The notes under the pieces are model-generated. The model saw only the letters and a list, made by a program, of their open reading frames with translations. It made no database searches and was not told the origin of the DNA. A DNA stretch of 64,000 bases, from positions 17,509,475-17,573,474 of the forward strand of contig CAMGYJ010000008.1 in the NCBI GenBank assembly GCA_946122785.1. The letters run 5' to 3'. Position 1 is the stretch's first letter; each line of letters opens with the position of its first letter. Of the stretch, positions 11,617-24,010 are shown piece by piece. The DNA is from Linum tenue (taxonomy: Eukaryota; Streptophyta; Magnoliopsida; Malpighiales; Linaceae). The position numbers and the translations under genes were made by a program.

Positions 11617-11634
11617 CCCGCGCTTCGCGGCGGG
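11617..11634 (-). other. Helitron 3' terminal hairpin (outer copy)
   Basis: CCCGC and GCGGG pair over an 8-base loop, 8 bases inside the CTAG terminus. The inner copy has a related GC-rich palindrome at 11909-11919 (CGCG-cta-CGCG). Confidence 0.75.
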
Positions 11635-12096
11635 ATGATCAGGATGTTCCATTCGACAATGTTAGGGAAAATATGCAGTCGGTGCAGAAATGCACTGCAT
11701 ACGGGAATAAATAAGTTGAGTGCAATATTAATAAGCATTCTCTAGTGCATTGTTCAAGAGCTAACGGAAACGGAAGACATAAATGTACCTGAAATCGCAG
11801 AAGTATTTGTTCTTCTAAGTCAAATTATAACCACTACACCGCAATAAGCATTAGACGTGAACACATGACGTACTAACGCTGTTTATGTGACTCTAGTAAG
11901 GAAAAGCACGCGCTACGCGACGGGCGCAATAGGTACGGGATCATATTAGTTAGCTAGTTAGCTTCTGCTAAATAACCGGCAACACACAAAAGAGAGGTAA
12001 AATGAACCTTTGGATCGCTACCCAAGTTAACCATAGCTTGGCCTCTCTTATCTATATACCTCCTAGCGTCGGGAGGTGTGTGTTGTAACACACACT

Positions 12097-12218
12097 GTAA
12101 AACATATTCATTATAACCTAATAACACTAAATGTATAATTACTTATAATTTAAACATGTAAAACATATTAATTATAACCTAATAACACTAAATGTATAAT
12201 TACTTATAATTTAAACAT
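12097..12218. repeat. 61 bp tandem duplication
   Basis: Two copies (12097-12157 and 12158-12218) of an AT-rich unit beginning gtaaaacatatt differ at very few positions, indicating a fairly recent duplication inside the Helitron. Confidence 0.85.
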
Positions 12219-12813
12219 TTGAATTAATAATACGCATACATAGTGCACTGGAAATAACATTTAGAGGATCTTACCCAACCAAATCGTAACCCATTGTTTG
12301 GACTGAATTGCAGCACCTGAAGTAAATACCTTATTATTTGGCCGACTACAATTTCGGCTAGTGGACAGTATCTCGGGATTTATGAGTTAGAATGATGCGA
12401 AAAACATCCTAATTGACATAATATATTGATATTCAATTAAGATAGCTATCGTCAACAACTCCCTTGACAATCACCTTTTACACGGCTCAAACAACACTGG
12501 ATACAGCAATATATAGAAACCAAGAATTCTAAAAAGAAAGTGAAAATGGATGAGCGGGGATCAGGCATAGATTGAACTTCAACTGGTGATAACTAAACTA
12601 CCTAGAAAGCAATTACAGAATTTAGTCAGAAATCCATCCCAAAAAATCAGTCAAATGAACCTATCAAAAATCATATGTATGGCATCCATAGACATAAATG
12701 GATAGTAGAGGGTAAGTTCCATGTATTAGGGATAAATCTGTACTCATATTGACGTAAGTTTCCTTGTCCTACATGAACCTGTACAATTGTGGGTATAAAT
12801 GCCCCTTCTCAAT

Positions 12814-12984
12814 GTCAATACAAACACACGATTCACATTCTTACAGCTTTAATCCCGAAACCCTAGCTCTTCGTTGCAATCTAGAATTTCGGCGCCCACG
12901 ATCAGCGTCGAGTCGCCTGCTGTCCAACATGTCCGACAACAGCTCGGTCACGTCAATACAAACACACAATTCATATTCCTTACA
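12814..12984. repeat. Short direct repeats, possibly from a deleted LTR element
   Basis: The phrase gtcaatacaaacacac plus a similar end reading ttcttaca/ttccttaca occurs at 12814-12845 and 12952-12984, separated by a leader-like stretch with an ATG (12929). This could be two LTR ends around a deleted internal region, but no primer-binding site follows the first copy, so the reading is weak. Confidence 0.3.
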
Positions 12985-14419
12985 CCATGGAGCCAACAGC
13001 TGGGCGCAAAAACAACCTATTGAAACACTATAGCAATTCAACTTACAGAATCAGTAGGAGTAACTATCATGAACCTGTGTTTATATATAAGGCAACATCT
13101 TACTAATCAAAAAGAAATTGATTAAAGGTTAAAGAAGAATTTATGAACTACACGACACAGGAAGTTCGGTTTCTTCATCCCATGGCAACATATGTTCATC
13201 GATTGAAAGAAACTGTGGATTGAGGAGAAATTGACATGAAAGACGGCTGCTTTAGTTTAATGAACTTTATTTTTATCCTCCTCTGTGATTCCATAATACC
13301 AATAAAACTTCTATTTCTATTCAATTACAGAATGCTAAGAAATTGAGTCCATTTCAGCCTAGAAATCTCACCAATTTAAATGTTGCAGAATAAGATGCTT
13401 ACAGTTCAGCCTATAAGTCCTCAAATGCATACCTGCAAACCCAGGCATAAAAGCAAGCAATCTGATTTGTAATAAAGCTCTGACCTGACATTGTAAGCAA
13501 GCAAAGAGTTTTAGATATACAGAGCCACGAATAGATGTAAACCTCGAGTTCATCAGTGTTCACTAAGCAGCTTAAGAAAGCATAATCAACCTCACCGAAC
13601 CTCAAACAGAATGAAAATGGCAGTGCACTGTATGGGTCGAGCAAATAAAACAAAAAAAGAACATATAAAAGATTTTTAATGGGAAATAGCAATTATTATG
13701 AACGTGTAAACTTAGAGTTAATGAGAATAGTGCCAAGTCTAGCCATGGCATCCTGATAAGCTGATTTTTATCACCATCTCTCTAAGGTTACAAATTCAAC
13801 ACACAACAAAATGGCAGCATGCTGATTGCTGATACACCATGTTTATTCCTTGTCATATCTTGAAATGCCTTTTGCCAATCACTTTTTTCAGTATTGGTCT
13901 TAGTGGCAAAAATAAACCACACACAGAAAAGGGCAACACAACCAAAACCGAATGCTAATTTAACATGTAGATACTGCATTACTGGCAACACTTGTATCAG
14001 TACTTACATTCAGTAGGTAGCTCCAATAGTCTCCACTTCATTGAGATATGAGGAATGTGATGTTAAATGAAGAAGAATAAGTGATACTGCTGTCAAGTAG
14101 AGTAGTCTAGTTAGTGTAGTCATATAAGGGGGGAACAACCCCTAAAGGGACATAATTACCAACAAAGGGGACAAATCTGCAATGTAAAGGCAACTGCACA
14201 AAAAATGGAGATCACGACATTATGTGTGATGGTTCAATTTTGTCCAGTCCTACCTTCTCAAGAACACTTAGAAAGCAAGCAACATATTATTGCACATCAA
14301 CATTCATAAACCGTAAAAATACTCAGATTCATGAAATTAGTAGGATCTAAGGTAGAGCAAAATAAAGATTACTTCTGTCATAGCAAAAACTGCAAAAGTC
14401 ACAGAGAACAGTGGCTAAC

Positions 14420-14540
14420 CTGGACCTACTTCAAAAGCACATATATGCTTTCTTGAGTTGCTGCTCTCAATCAACTGTCCTCTCCAGAAGTTATAGTACA
14501 GGTACTCCAGTTTTTGGTTAATCCACAAGGCAAGCATTAC
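14420..14540 (-). other. Exon-like captured segment
   Basis: Bounded by TGCAG upstream and GTTAGC downstream on the minus strand, this 121-base stretch is open and reads MLALWINQKLEYLYYNFWRG and onwards. Its codon make-up looks genic, but I do not recognise the protein. It probably comes from a gene captured by the Helitron. Confidence 0.35.
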
Positions 14541-16194
14541 CTGCACATCTATGCACCACATACATTTAATAGATAACCAAAACTACCATTTTGATCTCAA
14601 TACTCAATAAGAAAAAGAACACAGACCTTGAAATCCCATGAAGAGGTCACACGTAAGGGAACTGACATACATTTTTTTATGGAGTTAGACTCAAAGGACA
14701 GTTAGAATAGGGGAAGTCCCCTAATTATGTTTCCACACTATTATTAATCAACCTGCCATATGTGAAGGACCTCTACCGAGTTCTCCACACTCGGAAATCA
14801 AACGAAAGGGAAAAAGAAAGCTTAAATGGGTCGATCATGGACGTCAATGCAGATATAGAACCCAAAATAACAAAACTTTTCACAGTAAATCTGGAAGATT
14901 GAGAAAGAGAGTCCTAAAATAGAAGTTCCTCCACCGAATGAATCTTTGACAACAACAAAACTAATTAGATCAAAGTGAAACGGAGGGAAAAACTTCAAAT
15001 GATGTTTCTGGTTCGCTTGCCCGCTCTGACGACTCTAATGTTCAGATCGATTGTCAACTCTAAAACACCGAATCGCTATCCGAAATAGCAAACAAAAGCG
15101 ATGAATCAGAAAGAGAAAACAGGACAGATTACCAGGGGGAGAAGGGGAAAAAAAGATAAGGAAAAGACATATAAAATGACCTTCGCCTATGCCTAGCCAC
15201 TGTCTCAAGAGGATAGGATTACGACGATGTTGCGGACAGTGTCTTACCTTCCCAAATCCCCATCAGCGAATTCGATTATAAAATCTCCAAGACCAGACGT
15301 GCTCTTCTGAAACAGGAAAAGAGGGCATGATCACATTCAAGGAAAATCGGAAAAAACAATAACCTAAAAATGAAAATCCAAAAATCGAACCTGCTTCTTC
15401 CCCAACCCGACCGTCAATCTCTCAAACCCGACAATCAATCAAAACCTGAAACCCAACTCATATATGATTGGGGGATGGGAGGAAAAAGCCAAGGAATTGC
15501 CATTCAGTAACCGCAGGAAAAAAGGGAAAAAATGGCAGGGGAAGGAGAAGGAGGGTGGGGGAGAGAGAGACCTGAGTTCACGACGACGGGAGGAAGGTTT
15601 CGCAAAGCATTCATCTAATGGTCCAGCAGCATTTCGCTGAGATTCCACGATCAACTCAGCTCTCAGAAAATCCCATCAACTCAAAGGGCAAGAGAATCAG
15701 CATGCTCTGGCTTGAGAATCGCCCACACACCATCTTCGGATTTTGCTTCGTCGGAGAGGGATCCTCACAACCGAGACTTCTTCGTGCGGAACCGTTTGGG
15801 CAACAGAAACCAGAGAACATAGTTAAGAATATGCATCTAATCATAACAAATGTGAGAGATGAACCAAAACCATCAATATCGACTTATCACCTTCAAATGT
15901 CAGGACAAGCAAATCTGGTTTCCTTCCGTCGCCAATCTCGTTCTCCACAATGGATCCTCTTCAACATGGATTTATAACCCAAACCACAGATCTTCAGATT
16001 GGTAGCTCTTCGCTGGAATTGATGACCATCTCCGGGGCTTATGAACTCGGTGACGGTATCTTCTAATAATGCATAGGTTGAGAGTGATGGAGAACGAATC
16101 TGTCTAGAAAAAAAACATAAGAAACCCACCTTGCGGTTCTGTGTATCCTCCGATTTCTCTCGCCCAAACGAATCTGGGATTGCTGTGGCAGATC

Positions 16195-16558
16195 CTTTCT
16201 TCCACCAAAATCAATAAACATATAAGAACCCTTAAACTCCCCAAACATAGAGTCAAATAAACAAAAAAAAAACACTTACCAGACTTTCAGATTTACCGTG
16301 TACCTTCTTTTACCCACCTCCTTCCTCCTTCTCGGGTGGATTCTTCTTCCTGCCAAGATTGCCAACGGGGACCCTTCTCCCTTTATTCCACCAAAAGCAA
16401 TAAACATATCAGAATTCTTAGAATCCCTAAAACATAAAATAAAATAATAACAACGCTTGCCACACTTTCATATTCGCCCCAGTAAGTTCTTCTCCCTACC
16501 TCCTTCCTCCTTCTCGGATGGATTCTTCTTCCTTCCAGCCAACCATCGCCATTGAATT
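16195..16558. repeat. 186 bp imperfect tandem duplication
   Basis: 16195-16380 and 16381-16558 share a beginning (ccaccaaaa-caataaacata) and an end (cctccttcctccttctcgg). The copies differ in several places, so the duplication is older than the 61 bp one. Confidence 0.7.
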
Positions 16559-17010
16559 GGTCGTGAGCATCCCTCCTCGTTGGCAGTCTGAATTCCACCA
16601 GTGACTTCGTTCCTTGCACCGACCTCATCAGCGAGAATATTTTTGGTGTAGAAAGTCTCAAATTCAGGAACTTCCATTGCATGTATTTCCTGAGAAACTC
16701 TAGCATGGTTCGCCTATGTACAAATGATACAATTAGAGTATGAAATTAAATGAAAAGCAAAGGAAATTATTTCTTTAACAATCGAAGTTAACTAAAAGGC
16801 AGCACTCACAACGTCAATTTTCAAAATTACAGGCTAAACAATGGCTATAATGGCGCTGAAACTACCGAAGGAAACAATTTGTAAAATTAAATAATACATA
16901 AACTGAAACTACTTTCTAACCTGAAATATGACATGAGCAGTTCATATGTCTCCTCTCAGTATGAACTGGTTGCGGCTCGTCCTTATCACTGCCTCCCGCC
17001 TTTTACATCA
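16540..17010 (-). other. Helitron segment with a second copy at 38.2 kb
   Basis: This stretch is similar to 38180-38645 over about 470 bp, sharing phrases such as gcctatgtacaaatgataca and ggttgcagctcgtccttatc. The other copy lacks about 80 bp in the part that is open on the minus strand here. It may derive from the intron/exon of a host gene or from another Helitron copy. Confidence 0.6.
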
Positions 17011-20000
17011 GTCTCCATTCAGAAATCACTGATAAAATACACCTAAATATCAATTAGTGCACAGGGCAGCAACTAAAAATTCCTTATTTTCTAGATAGCA
17101 TCACAAAATTGAATTCATATCAATAACAGGAGACGGTGAAGCTAACCTAACTTACCATTTAAGAGGAAGGAATAATTAAGATGATCGAGAACATAAACAG
17201 GTTATTATATACAAAACCTAGATTCGTGGAAGGGGGCAATACCCGTCAAAGGAAACCCCAAGAAAGACTAAACGAATCACAAAAGAAAGGCAAAATATGG
17301 GAAACATAAAGAGAGGAGAAGGTATGGCTAAAACACACCCAGATTCATGGAAAGAAGGAAAAGTTCTGAGCATACTCGAACAACGATCAAATCAACTGTG
17401 AACAAAAGACAAAGGAGAGAGAACATAAATGCATAGGTGGGATCATACCAGTAAGTGACATTGAATAAGAGTCTCGCGGAGGAAGTGGAATGTTAAAACC
17501 TGAACCTTCTCATGACGTTATAGAGATCTTCTCCGTCGTTAGCGCCACCAAGTGAGCAAGGCCTTATAGTAAAACAATCTGACCCATCTACGACCGGAAA
17601 GGCACAACAAATGTATTTTAGCTCAAAAAAATGGCTAAGATAATTGAGCATGCAGCAGGAGGGCAACTCGTATATCTGATAAGGCGCCACTTCATCACTA
17701 TTAAGAGGGTAACTAATAGGAAATGCCAAAAACTTTTAAACCAAGGTACTTTATGAAAAGTACATACATGAACCTAGTTTTGCCAGGCCCTGTTGACTAA
17801 GAAGGTTTCTACCCTACATGTTTGGGAAATGACCCGAAACTTTATGCAAAACTTGGGTTTCATTAATGTACCAAAGCAACTCGAAGAAGAGGTTGACAAA
17901 TCTACGACATACAGTCAGCAGTCAATTCATGTATATAAATCGACCTTGATTACAATATTTAAATGACCCATACTACCATCCTTAAAACTTCATTGAAGGA
18001 GTGATAAGCTGATATCGGTGGAAACTACAAACTCAAAATAAGAGGCATGTATATAACGGACCCCAAAACCTCAGATCAGATAGAAAGAGGCATACAAAGA
18101 ATCGGGTAATCAGTCCCGTCAACAATTCATCCTTGGCTTGCTTCCCAAAGCGTGACGATCAATTTCACTGAGGCTGCTCATAAAAGAGATGTTTCAGCAG
18201 TAGTCATAATTGACACCACACCATAAGCCAGAAAATGGTGTTCAGCTGTTCTTTATGACACCGAGCTATGGTGTGAACATGAAGGCAAAGTTTTAAAAAG
18301 ATATATAGTTCCAATTAGGAAACAAACTTATAGGAAGCTAAAAATATGAGGGCTTCAGAATTGCAAAGAAGAACAAACTAAAAGCAATCTAAACTACATT
18401 GATGCATATTGCTTGATTTGGAATCTCACATAAAGCTGTAATATTAATCTGTATATATAATCCAATCAATTGGAAACAAACAAAGCAAACAAGCTCCAAG
18501 ACTCCCAAGCATTAATTTGTATTTTGTGGTTTCCTCACTGAAAGTAATCAAACAAACAGAGACTAAAGAAGTAAGGGGCTTCTCACCTGCGGTGACTTAA
18601 GGCGCCGCTGCGTTCTTCTTCTTCGTTAAAGTTCTAAAGAGAGAGTAGAGTTATCCCTGAACTTCCCAAAGAGTCGGTCACAGTTCGTCACTATCATTGC
18701 CCCTCGAGCCAACAGAATAAAACCTATAACTCTGCAGCCAGCTGGACCAGCAGTTTAGCAAAAGAGAGAAATATCAATTAGACTTCCGAATTGATTACCA
18801 AAGCCACAGTGCAACCCCAACTAAAGTTAGAACCAGGGGATATTTGAGGTCAATCTCCAAGATAGTTGTTTTACATTGGTTTGGGTTCTTCGCAGCACCA
18901 CATGTGTTATTGTCCATCAAGCACTGTTGACCAAGCTTCTGTTTGTAAAATTGTAAGTAAAAAAAATAGGATTTTGTCAACAAAGTAGCATGCATCTGCC
19001 CGCTAATTGAAACATAAATCTAAAGAAGAGGCTTCATACATTTAACATAGTGGGTTAGCTAACTATTGAGTGCATTCAGAAGAAGCGAGAACCTGTAGAA
19101 CTCCTTTCATATGATCCGTTAAAATAATGACTCTAGTAATGAAGTATGCACCGCTCCCATTACGATTCAGTTTCTGTTGTTCAAACCCACCAAATACATC
19201 TAAATCGGATATATTTGGACCCATATATCACAACCACAAAAACTAAACCCCAACCTTCTCGGCGTTTCAGCTCTACAACTAACTACGACCTCCGCGATTG
19301 AAATACTTGCTTCATATCCATGTCATTCAGTACTAACAAACATACGACCGACGCAAAATAATCAAGGCAGGTTCGATACAGTATCCTGATCAGTATTGTA
19401 TGGTTAATGATGTTCCCAAGTTCAGTAAGAACAACTAAAAAAATAAAGTAATGGTTATTCAACAACCACCTTTAGAGTTACGAAATCACAGAAGAAGTTA
19501 ACTGAATTCGTAATCAAGTGCTATACTCATAGAGGAAAAGCATGACTGAAATTTGAAAGAAGAGAGACAGGAGAATACCATAGATATGTCAAAAGTCATT
19601 GGTTGGTGGATAGTAAATTGGACTTCCCGGCAAATGAGGGCTTGGATCAAAGGAGGGACTTTCCATCTGTCATAGTAGTTGCTGCTCCCGCTGTATTTCC
19701 TTTTAGGTTATAATAATTCCATTGTTCCTTGAAACAGAGAACAATCTGAGTTTCATAAGGCCATACAACAAAAGTACAAAACAAAAAAATTTAAATTGGC
19801 TAGTGATGTCTGAGGTAGACTATGGCTGCATTCTAAGTGGAACCACATTGTACAATGATCACAGCCATGGTTGGCAAGATTTGAGAAGGCAACGTCCACT
19901 CCACTGTTGTTTTAAATGGTACATAATACATGCATAATTGTTTGTCGGTAAACATTTGAGAATGTGTAAGTTGTAATCAAACACTAAATTTACATTAAAA

Positions 20001-20916
20001 AAAACCACCCACCGGGAAAGATTATTTAAGATATTAAAAGAAGATTAAGTTGAGCACCTAATATAAATCAGTGGCATTCAAATCAACTGTGTTTGAAAGC
20101 AACAGAGAGCACAATTACTTGGTGCTCATATTAAGCTGTCGTTGACCTGGTAGGAATATAGCTTGAGATAAAAACAACTCATTGATTAGAAGGGAAAATA
20201 ACATCGTATTCTGTCAAATATCTAAGTATTGGTTTCTGAGGCATTCAACTAACTTCAATTAGAGTAAGAGTAGGGAGGAAATTGCATCTGAATCTGAATT
20301 CTAACAAACCAAATTTCAGAACTCATTCAGCTAACTTCATGGTAAATAGGAGCAGGAAACTAACATTTTTTTTTCTTAATTATAAAAGAAGGGGTAAAAA
20401 ATAGAGGTAATAGCAAAAGATATTCAACCTAACCTCTCCCTTTCCAAAGTTTAATCTCATGCAGCAAGTACTTTATATGGTCCAAGAGCGTAGCTGGGCA
20501 AATCAAATGGAACTGTGTCAGGCAAAATAGCATGTTTCCTTCAAAAGATTAAATTTGAAAGCGTAAATAGCTAAGGCACTTCAACTGGAAAGCAATCGAT
20601 TACCAAAATGGGATGCCGCTGAAATTCGCCAGTACGCAGAATGACAGTAGGAAACGGCAAAACTCTGAAGTAGCCTAGTTTTGTAACTGGACCAGAACAT
20701 AAGAAACCTGAAAAGTAAGAGTAGAACTATATAAAATCACAAAATTAGTTTGACCCATCATCCCCATAGCTAATGCAGTAAGCATACTTCTGAAATATAT
20801 CTTTTCACAAACGCTGCTCTGGGATGGCAGTGAATCTTTCCATTGCATGTGCATTGGTTAAGGGAGTTCAACGGCATCAATTACTGAATCTATAACAGAT
20901 GATAGCGAGAAGTTAC

Positions 20917-21037
20917 CTGAAACCGAAAGTAACACCACATAGCCACCACGTAAGGAAAACTCCAATGTACTGGCCCCAGTTCTCATAATCTTCGAATTCA
21001 GGGCAGCACAATTTCGTATAAGAAACCAGCAACCAGT
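20917..21037 (-). other. Exon-like captured segment with a membrane-like stretch
   Basis: On the minus strand this 121-base segment is flanked by a possible acceptor (TTCGAG) and a donor (CAG/GTAACT) and is open in a frame reading EFEDYENWGQYIGVFLTWW. A second frame is also open. The product is not recognised; capture by the Helitron is inferred from position. Confidence 0.35.
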
Positions 21038-22333
21038 CTCGAATGGAAGGAAATCAACCCTTTTCGTCCAAGACATAAGCAAGTTCCTTAACATTGCATA
21101 TCCACAACCTGCCATACAAACGATTTATGTTCCTGAGATACCACAACACCCACCAACCAATTCCATATCATTAGAAAAGATGGAAACAATGAAACAAAGA
21201 AGACCTAAGTCTTACCTTGCTTGCATATATGAACAGGGAAGATGTGCTTATTCAATGGGGCAAATCCAATTCAACAGCAAACAACTCCTTATTTGCGTTC
21301 CTCCTAACCCATCCCATATCACATGCCTGGACGGAAACAAACACCAGAGTAAAAAGATAAATTATCTAACCGAACAACAAAAAAAAAGGGCCAAACTCAG
21401 CAGAAAAAGTTAAATGACATAAACAGAAATGAAACCAGATAGATAGCTCTAGAGATAATAAAAAAAACATGGGAAGCTGCAGTTGGCACTAACCAATGGG
21501 CAATGTTACGGGTTTTTTGAGCACTGTGATGCAACGTCCATCTTTGCATATCGAAGGAGCCTGTACAGAAAGGGGCAGGATGGCCGGGAGTCGGATGGAA
21601 TCCAGACTTACTTAACCCAGATTGATTTGTTCCTGATCATACAAACCCTAGCCAGAGAAACCCAAAAAGGCGTGACTAAACTCCAATGGGAATAGAGAGA
21701 AGAAAATAATTCCACAAAAACAACTTACCGCCTTGGTCGCGGTTGACAGCAGTCCCACCGCCGGCGGCATGACATGTTCCTTCTGGCATGAGTGTAGACG
21801 AATCACTTCCTTCTTCCTGATCAAAAACCCAGGAACAAAAGATGACAAGAAGTAAGAATTAAAACCAAACAAAAAATCCAAGAATGACAATATGCAAAAA
21901 AAAAAAATGATTGTCACTCGTTGCTGGGACCATCACCGACGTCCATTGCCAACCTTCATCGTCGTTCACGCCTTCCCTTCTCTTCATCGATCCAAAAGGA
22001 CGTTCTAACCAAGTAAGAGAACAAAGAAAAACAGAAAAAATAAACGAACAGATTCGGAGAAATAAGATCGGCGGCGTTAAGAACACTAAAAAATAAGAAA
22101 ACTCACGATCTAGCCAACCAGGCGTCGAATGACTCTCCTTCATTGGCAAGTTTGCCGCTTCATGGGCGATTTCGGAGATTTGAGATCGCAGAGCGCGAAA
22201 GAGACGACGTCGGAGAGAAGAGAGAAGGAAGAGCACAAGTGAGGTGGGGTGGGGTGGGGGTTCCTTCTTCTCCTGGTTCTTCTGCTTCCTGCGTCTTCTT
22301 CTTCTTCATATTCTTCCTTTTTTTTTTCGTTCT

Positions 22334-22411
22334 TGTACAGAGAGAGGGAGAAAGAAACAAGTGGGTTGTTGGTGTACAGAGAGAGGGAGAAAGAAACAAG
22401 TGGGTTGTTGG
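22334..22411. repeat. 39 bp perfect tandem duplication
   Basis: Two copies of a unit starting tgtacagagagaggg follow one another without visible mismatch. Confidence 0.85.
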
Positions 22412-22603
22412 TTTCTGTAGAAGGAAGAGAAAGAGAGAAGAAAAGTTGTGTGGCTGGGAAGAGAGATGGGAGGGAAAAGCAAAAAAAATATCTGTAAAAT
22501 TTCCAAACAAGTTCCCAAAGTTTCTTTCAATTTCGAAATAGGCACTTGTGTGATGTGACTCTACCAAACAGTAACATGTAGTTTGTTCTTTTAAAGAGAT
22601 CCA

Positions 22604-22994
22604 CACCCGACCCAACAAAAGCGGGTAAAATTCGTTCCCGACCCAAAATTCGGCAACACCGAGACCGGGTCGAATTCGATTGAATATAGCTTTTAACAAA
22701 AGCGACACACAACTCAATTCGTTACTTACAAAAGTTGGTAAAATCTGTTGCCGGAAAAAAAGTCGGCAGCACCGAAACCGGATCGAATTAGATTGAGTAC
22801 ACCCGACTCAGCAAAAGCGGGTAAAATTCGTTCCCAAAAAAAATCTGGCAACATCGGGACTGGGTCGAATCAGGTTGAATATAGTTTTTAACAAAAGCGA
22901 CAGACAACCCAATTCGTCATTTACAAAAGTTGGTAAAATATGTTGCCGACAATAAATTCGGCAACACCGAAACCGGATCGAATTAAATTGAGTA
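22604..22994. repeat. 196 bp tandem repeat, two copies with internal half-repeats
   Basis: Copies start at 22604 and 22800 with cacccgac and carry the phrase caaaagcgggtaaaattcg. Each unit contains two related halves (a second ggtaaaat...ggcaacaccga...ggatcgaatt phrase about 100 bp on). The array lies in the outer Helitron, just outside the 5' end of the inner one. Confidence 0.85.
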
Positions 22995-23351
22995 CACATG
23001 AATTTAGGTACATAAAAAGAAATCATTAAACATAAGATTAATGAAAGAGAGAGAGAGGGAGGGATGAAGATTGATGGAGGGGGGAGGAGTTACGGGAGTG
23101 GTGAAAATGAATGGATGGGAATAAGTGCAGGAGAGAGGAAAGGAATAAAGAAATAAAACATAATTGCATTTTTAGTCCTCAGTAAAGTCTTGGTTAATGG
23201 TTAATTACAAAAGAGAGCCACCTATGCATGTCAGAACTCAGAAGAAGGGCCAATCAGAAAGGAGAACAAGAGGCAAAAAAGCAAACCAAGTCACAGTGTT
23301 TGGATGTGACTCTACCAAACAGTAAACTTGTAACTTGTTCTTTTAAAGAGA

Positions 23352-24010
23352 TAACTAGCATTACGCCCCCATTAGTATAGCTCCCACCATCATTAGACTT
23401 CCCAGTCTTCTTTCCCTTAAAGAGTACAAAATGAAGAACCAAAAGACTATCTCAGGGCACATTTTCTTGCAAAATGCTCTTCAAGGCAGTCATATTTCAT
23501 ATTTGCGAACCAATCTTTATCTTCCCATCCATAATTACTAAGGCAAATTGGTGTCGTATTTTATCAAGTGTTGTATATTCAACATTGGCATTAGTGGTCT
23601 TATTGTATACTGACTATTGTTGGCTAAATTTATTCTCTTCGTTAACTGATTTTCTCGCCAAATATTCTTCTTGTAGCGTCATACCGTAGAAGACCATTCA
23701 TGGTACAAATATCATATCGGCAGCCTATATAATATGTTGTTGGAATCAGAGGAGCTGCAGTCTGATGGATGTGGTAGTAGTCTTCAGTGTCCACAAGTGT
23801 TGGACATTCAGGACAGCCAAGGCTTGCAGGTAGAAATGGAGCTGGTGAGGTTTGTGTTAGCCAACGCCACACATCTTGGCTGAGTCAACATCAGACCTTG
23901 GCGTAAATTGGACACTTCAGTTGTTGTGATGTTGTCAAATACCTGACGGAGGTGAATGGATATAAAGCGTGCGTCGAAAGCAGCAAAGGTTATATACGCT
24001 TGGGTACTGC
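23352..24010 (+). pseudogene. F-box/FBD pseudogene P', right part
   Basis: This continues the pseudogene across the Helitron. It aligns with 50050-50710, from the spacer phrase gggcacattttcttgcaaaatgc to a damaged FBD end in which DIQDSQGLQVEMELVRFVLA is readable before a stop at about 23880. A further 300 bp to 24330 also resemble the 50.7-51.0 kb region upstream of gene D. Confidence 0.75.

Larger units (their letters stand above)
11893..22599 (-). mobile_element. Inner Helitron, 10.7 kb, gene-fragment carrier
   Basis: Its 5' end (TCTCTTTAAAAGAAC at 22599, with a shared stretch TACTGTTTGGTAGAGTCACA further in) and 3' end (GC-rich palindrome, then TTCCTTACTAG at 11893) match those of the outer element in the same orientation, so it is a second member of the same family. 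The right flank gives the expected A on the minus strand; the left flank gives A instead of T, a small departure from the A^T rule. The interior has no transposase but holds several exon-like segments bounded by splice-like sites on the minus strand, consistent with captured gene pieces. Confidence 0.65.
11605..23351 (-). mobile_element. Outer Helitron, 11.7 kb including a nested copy
   Basis: On the minus strand the element begins TCTCTTTAAAAGAAC (23351) and ends with a GC-rich hairpin, 8 further bases and CTAG (11605-11608), inserted between A and T. These are the features of rolling-circle Helitrons: 5' TC, 3' CTRR, a hairpin near the 3' end, A^T target and no duplication. The paralogous locus near 50047/50048 has the flanking sequence joined without it, so the insertion is directly visible. 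No Rep/helicase frame is present; the element is non-autonomous. Removing the inner copy leaves about 1.04 kb. Confidence 0.8.

Noticed and set aside
22160..22717. 185-codon minus-strand open frame near the Helitron 5' end
   Set aside because: It runs through low-complexity sequence, the 39 bp duplication and the Helitron terminus, and shows no recognisable protein.
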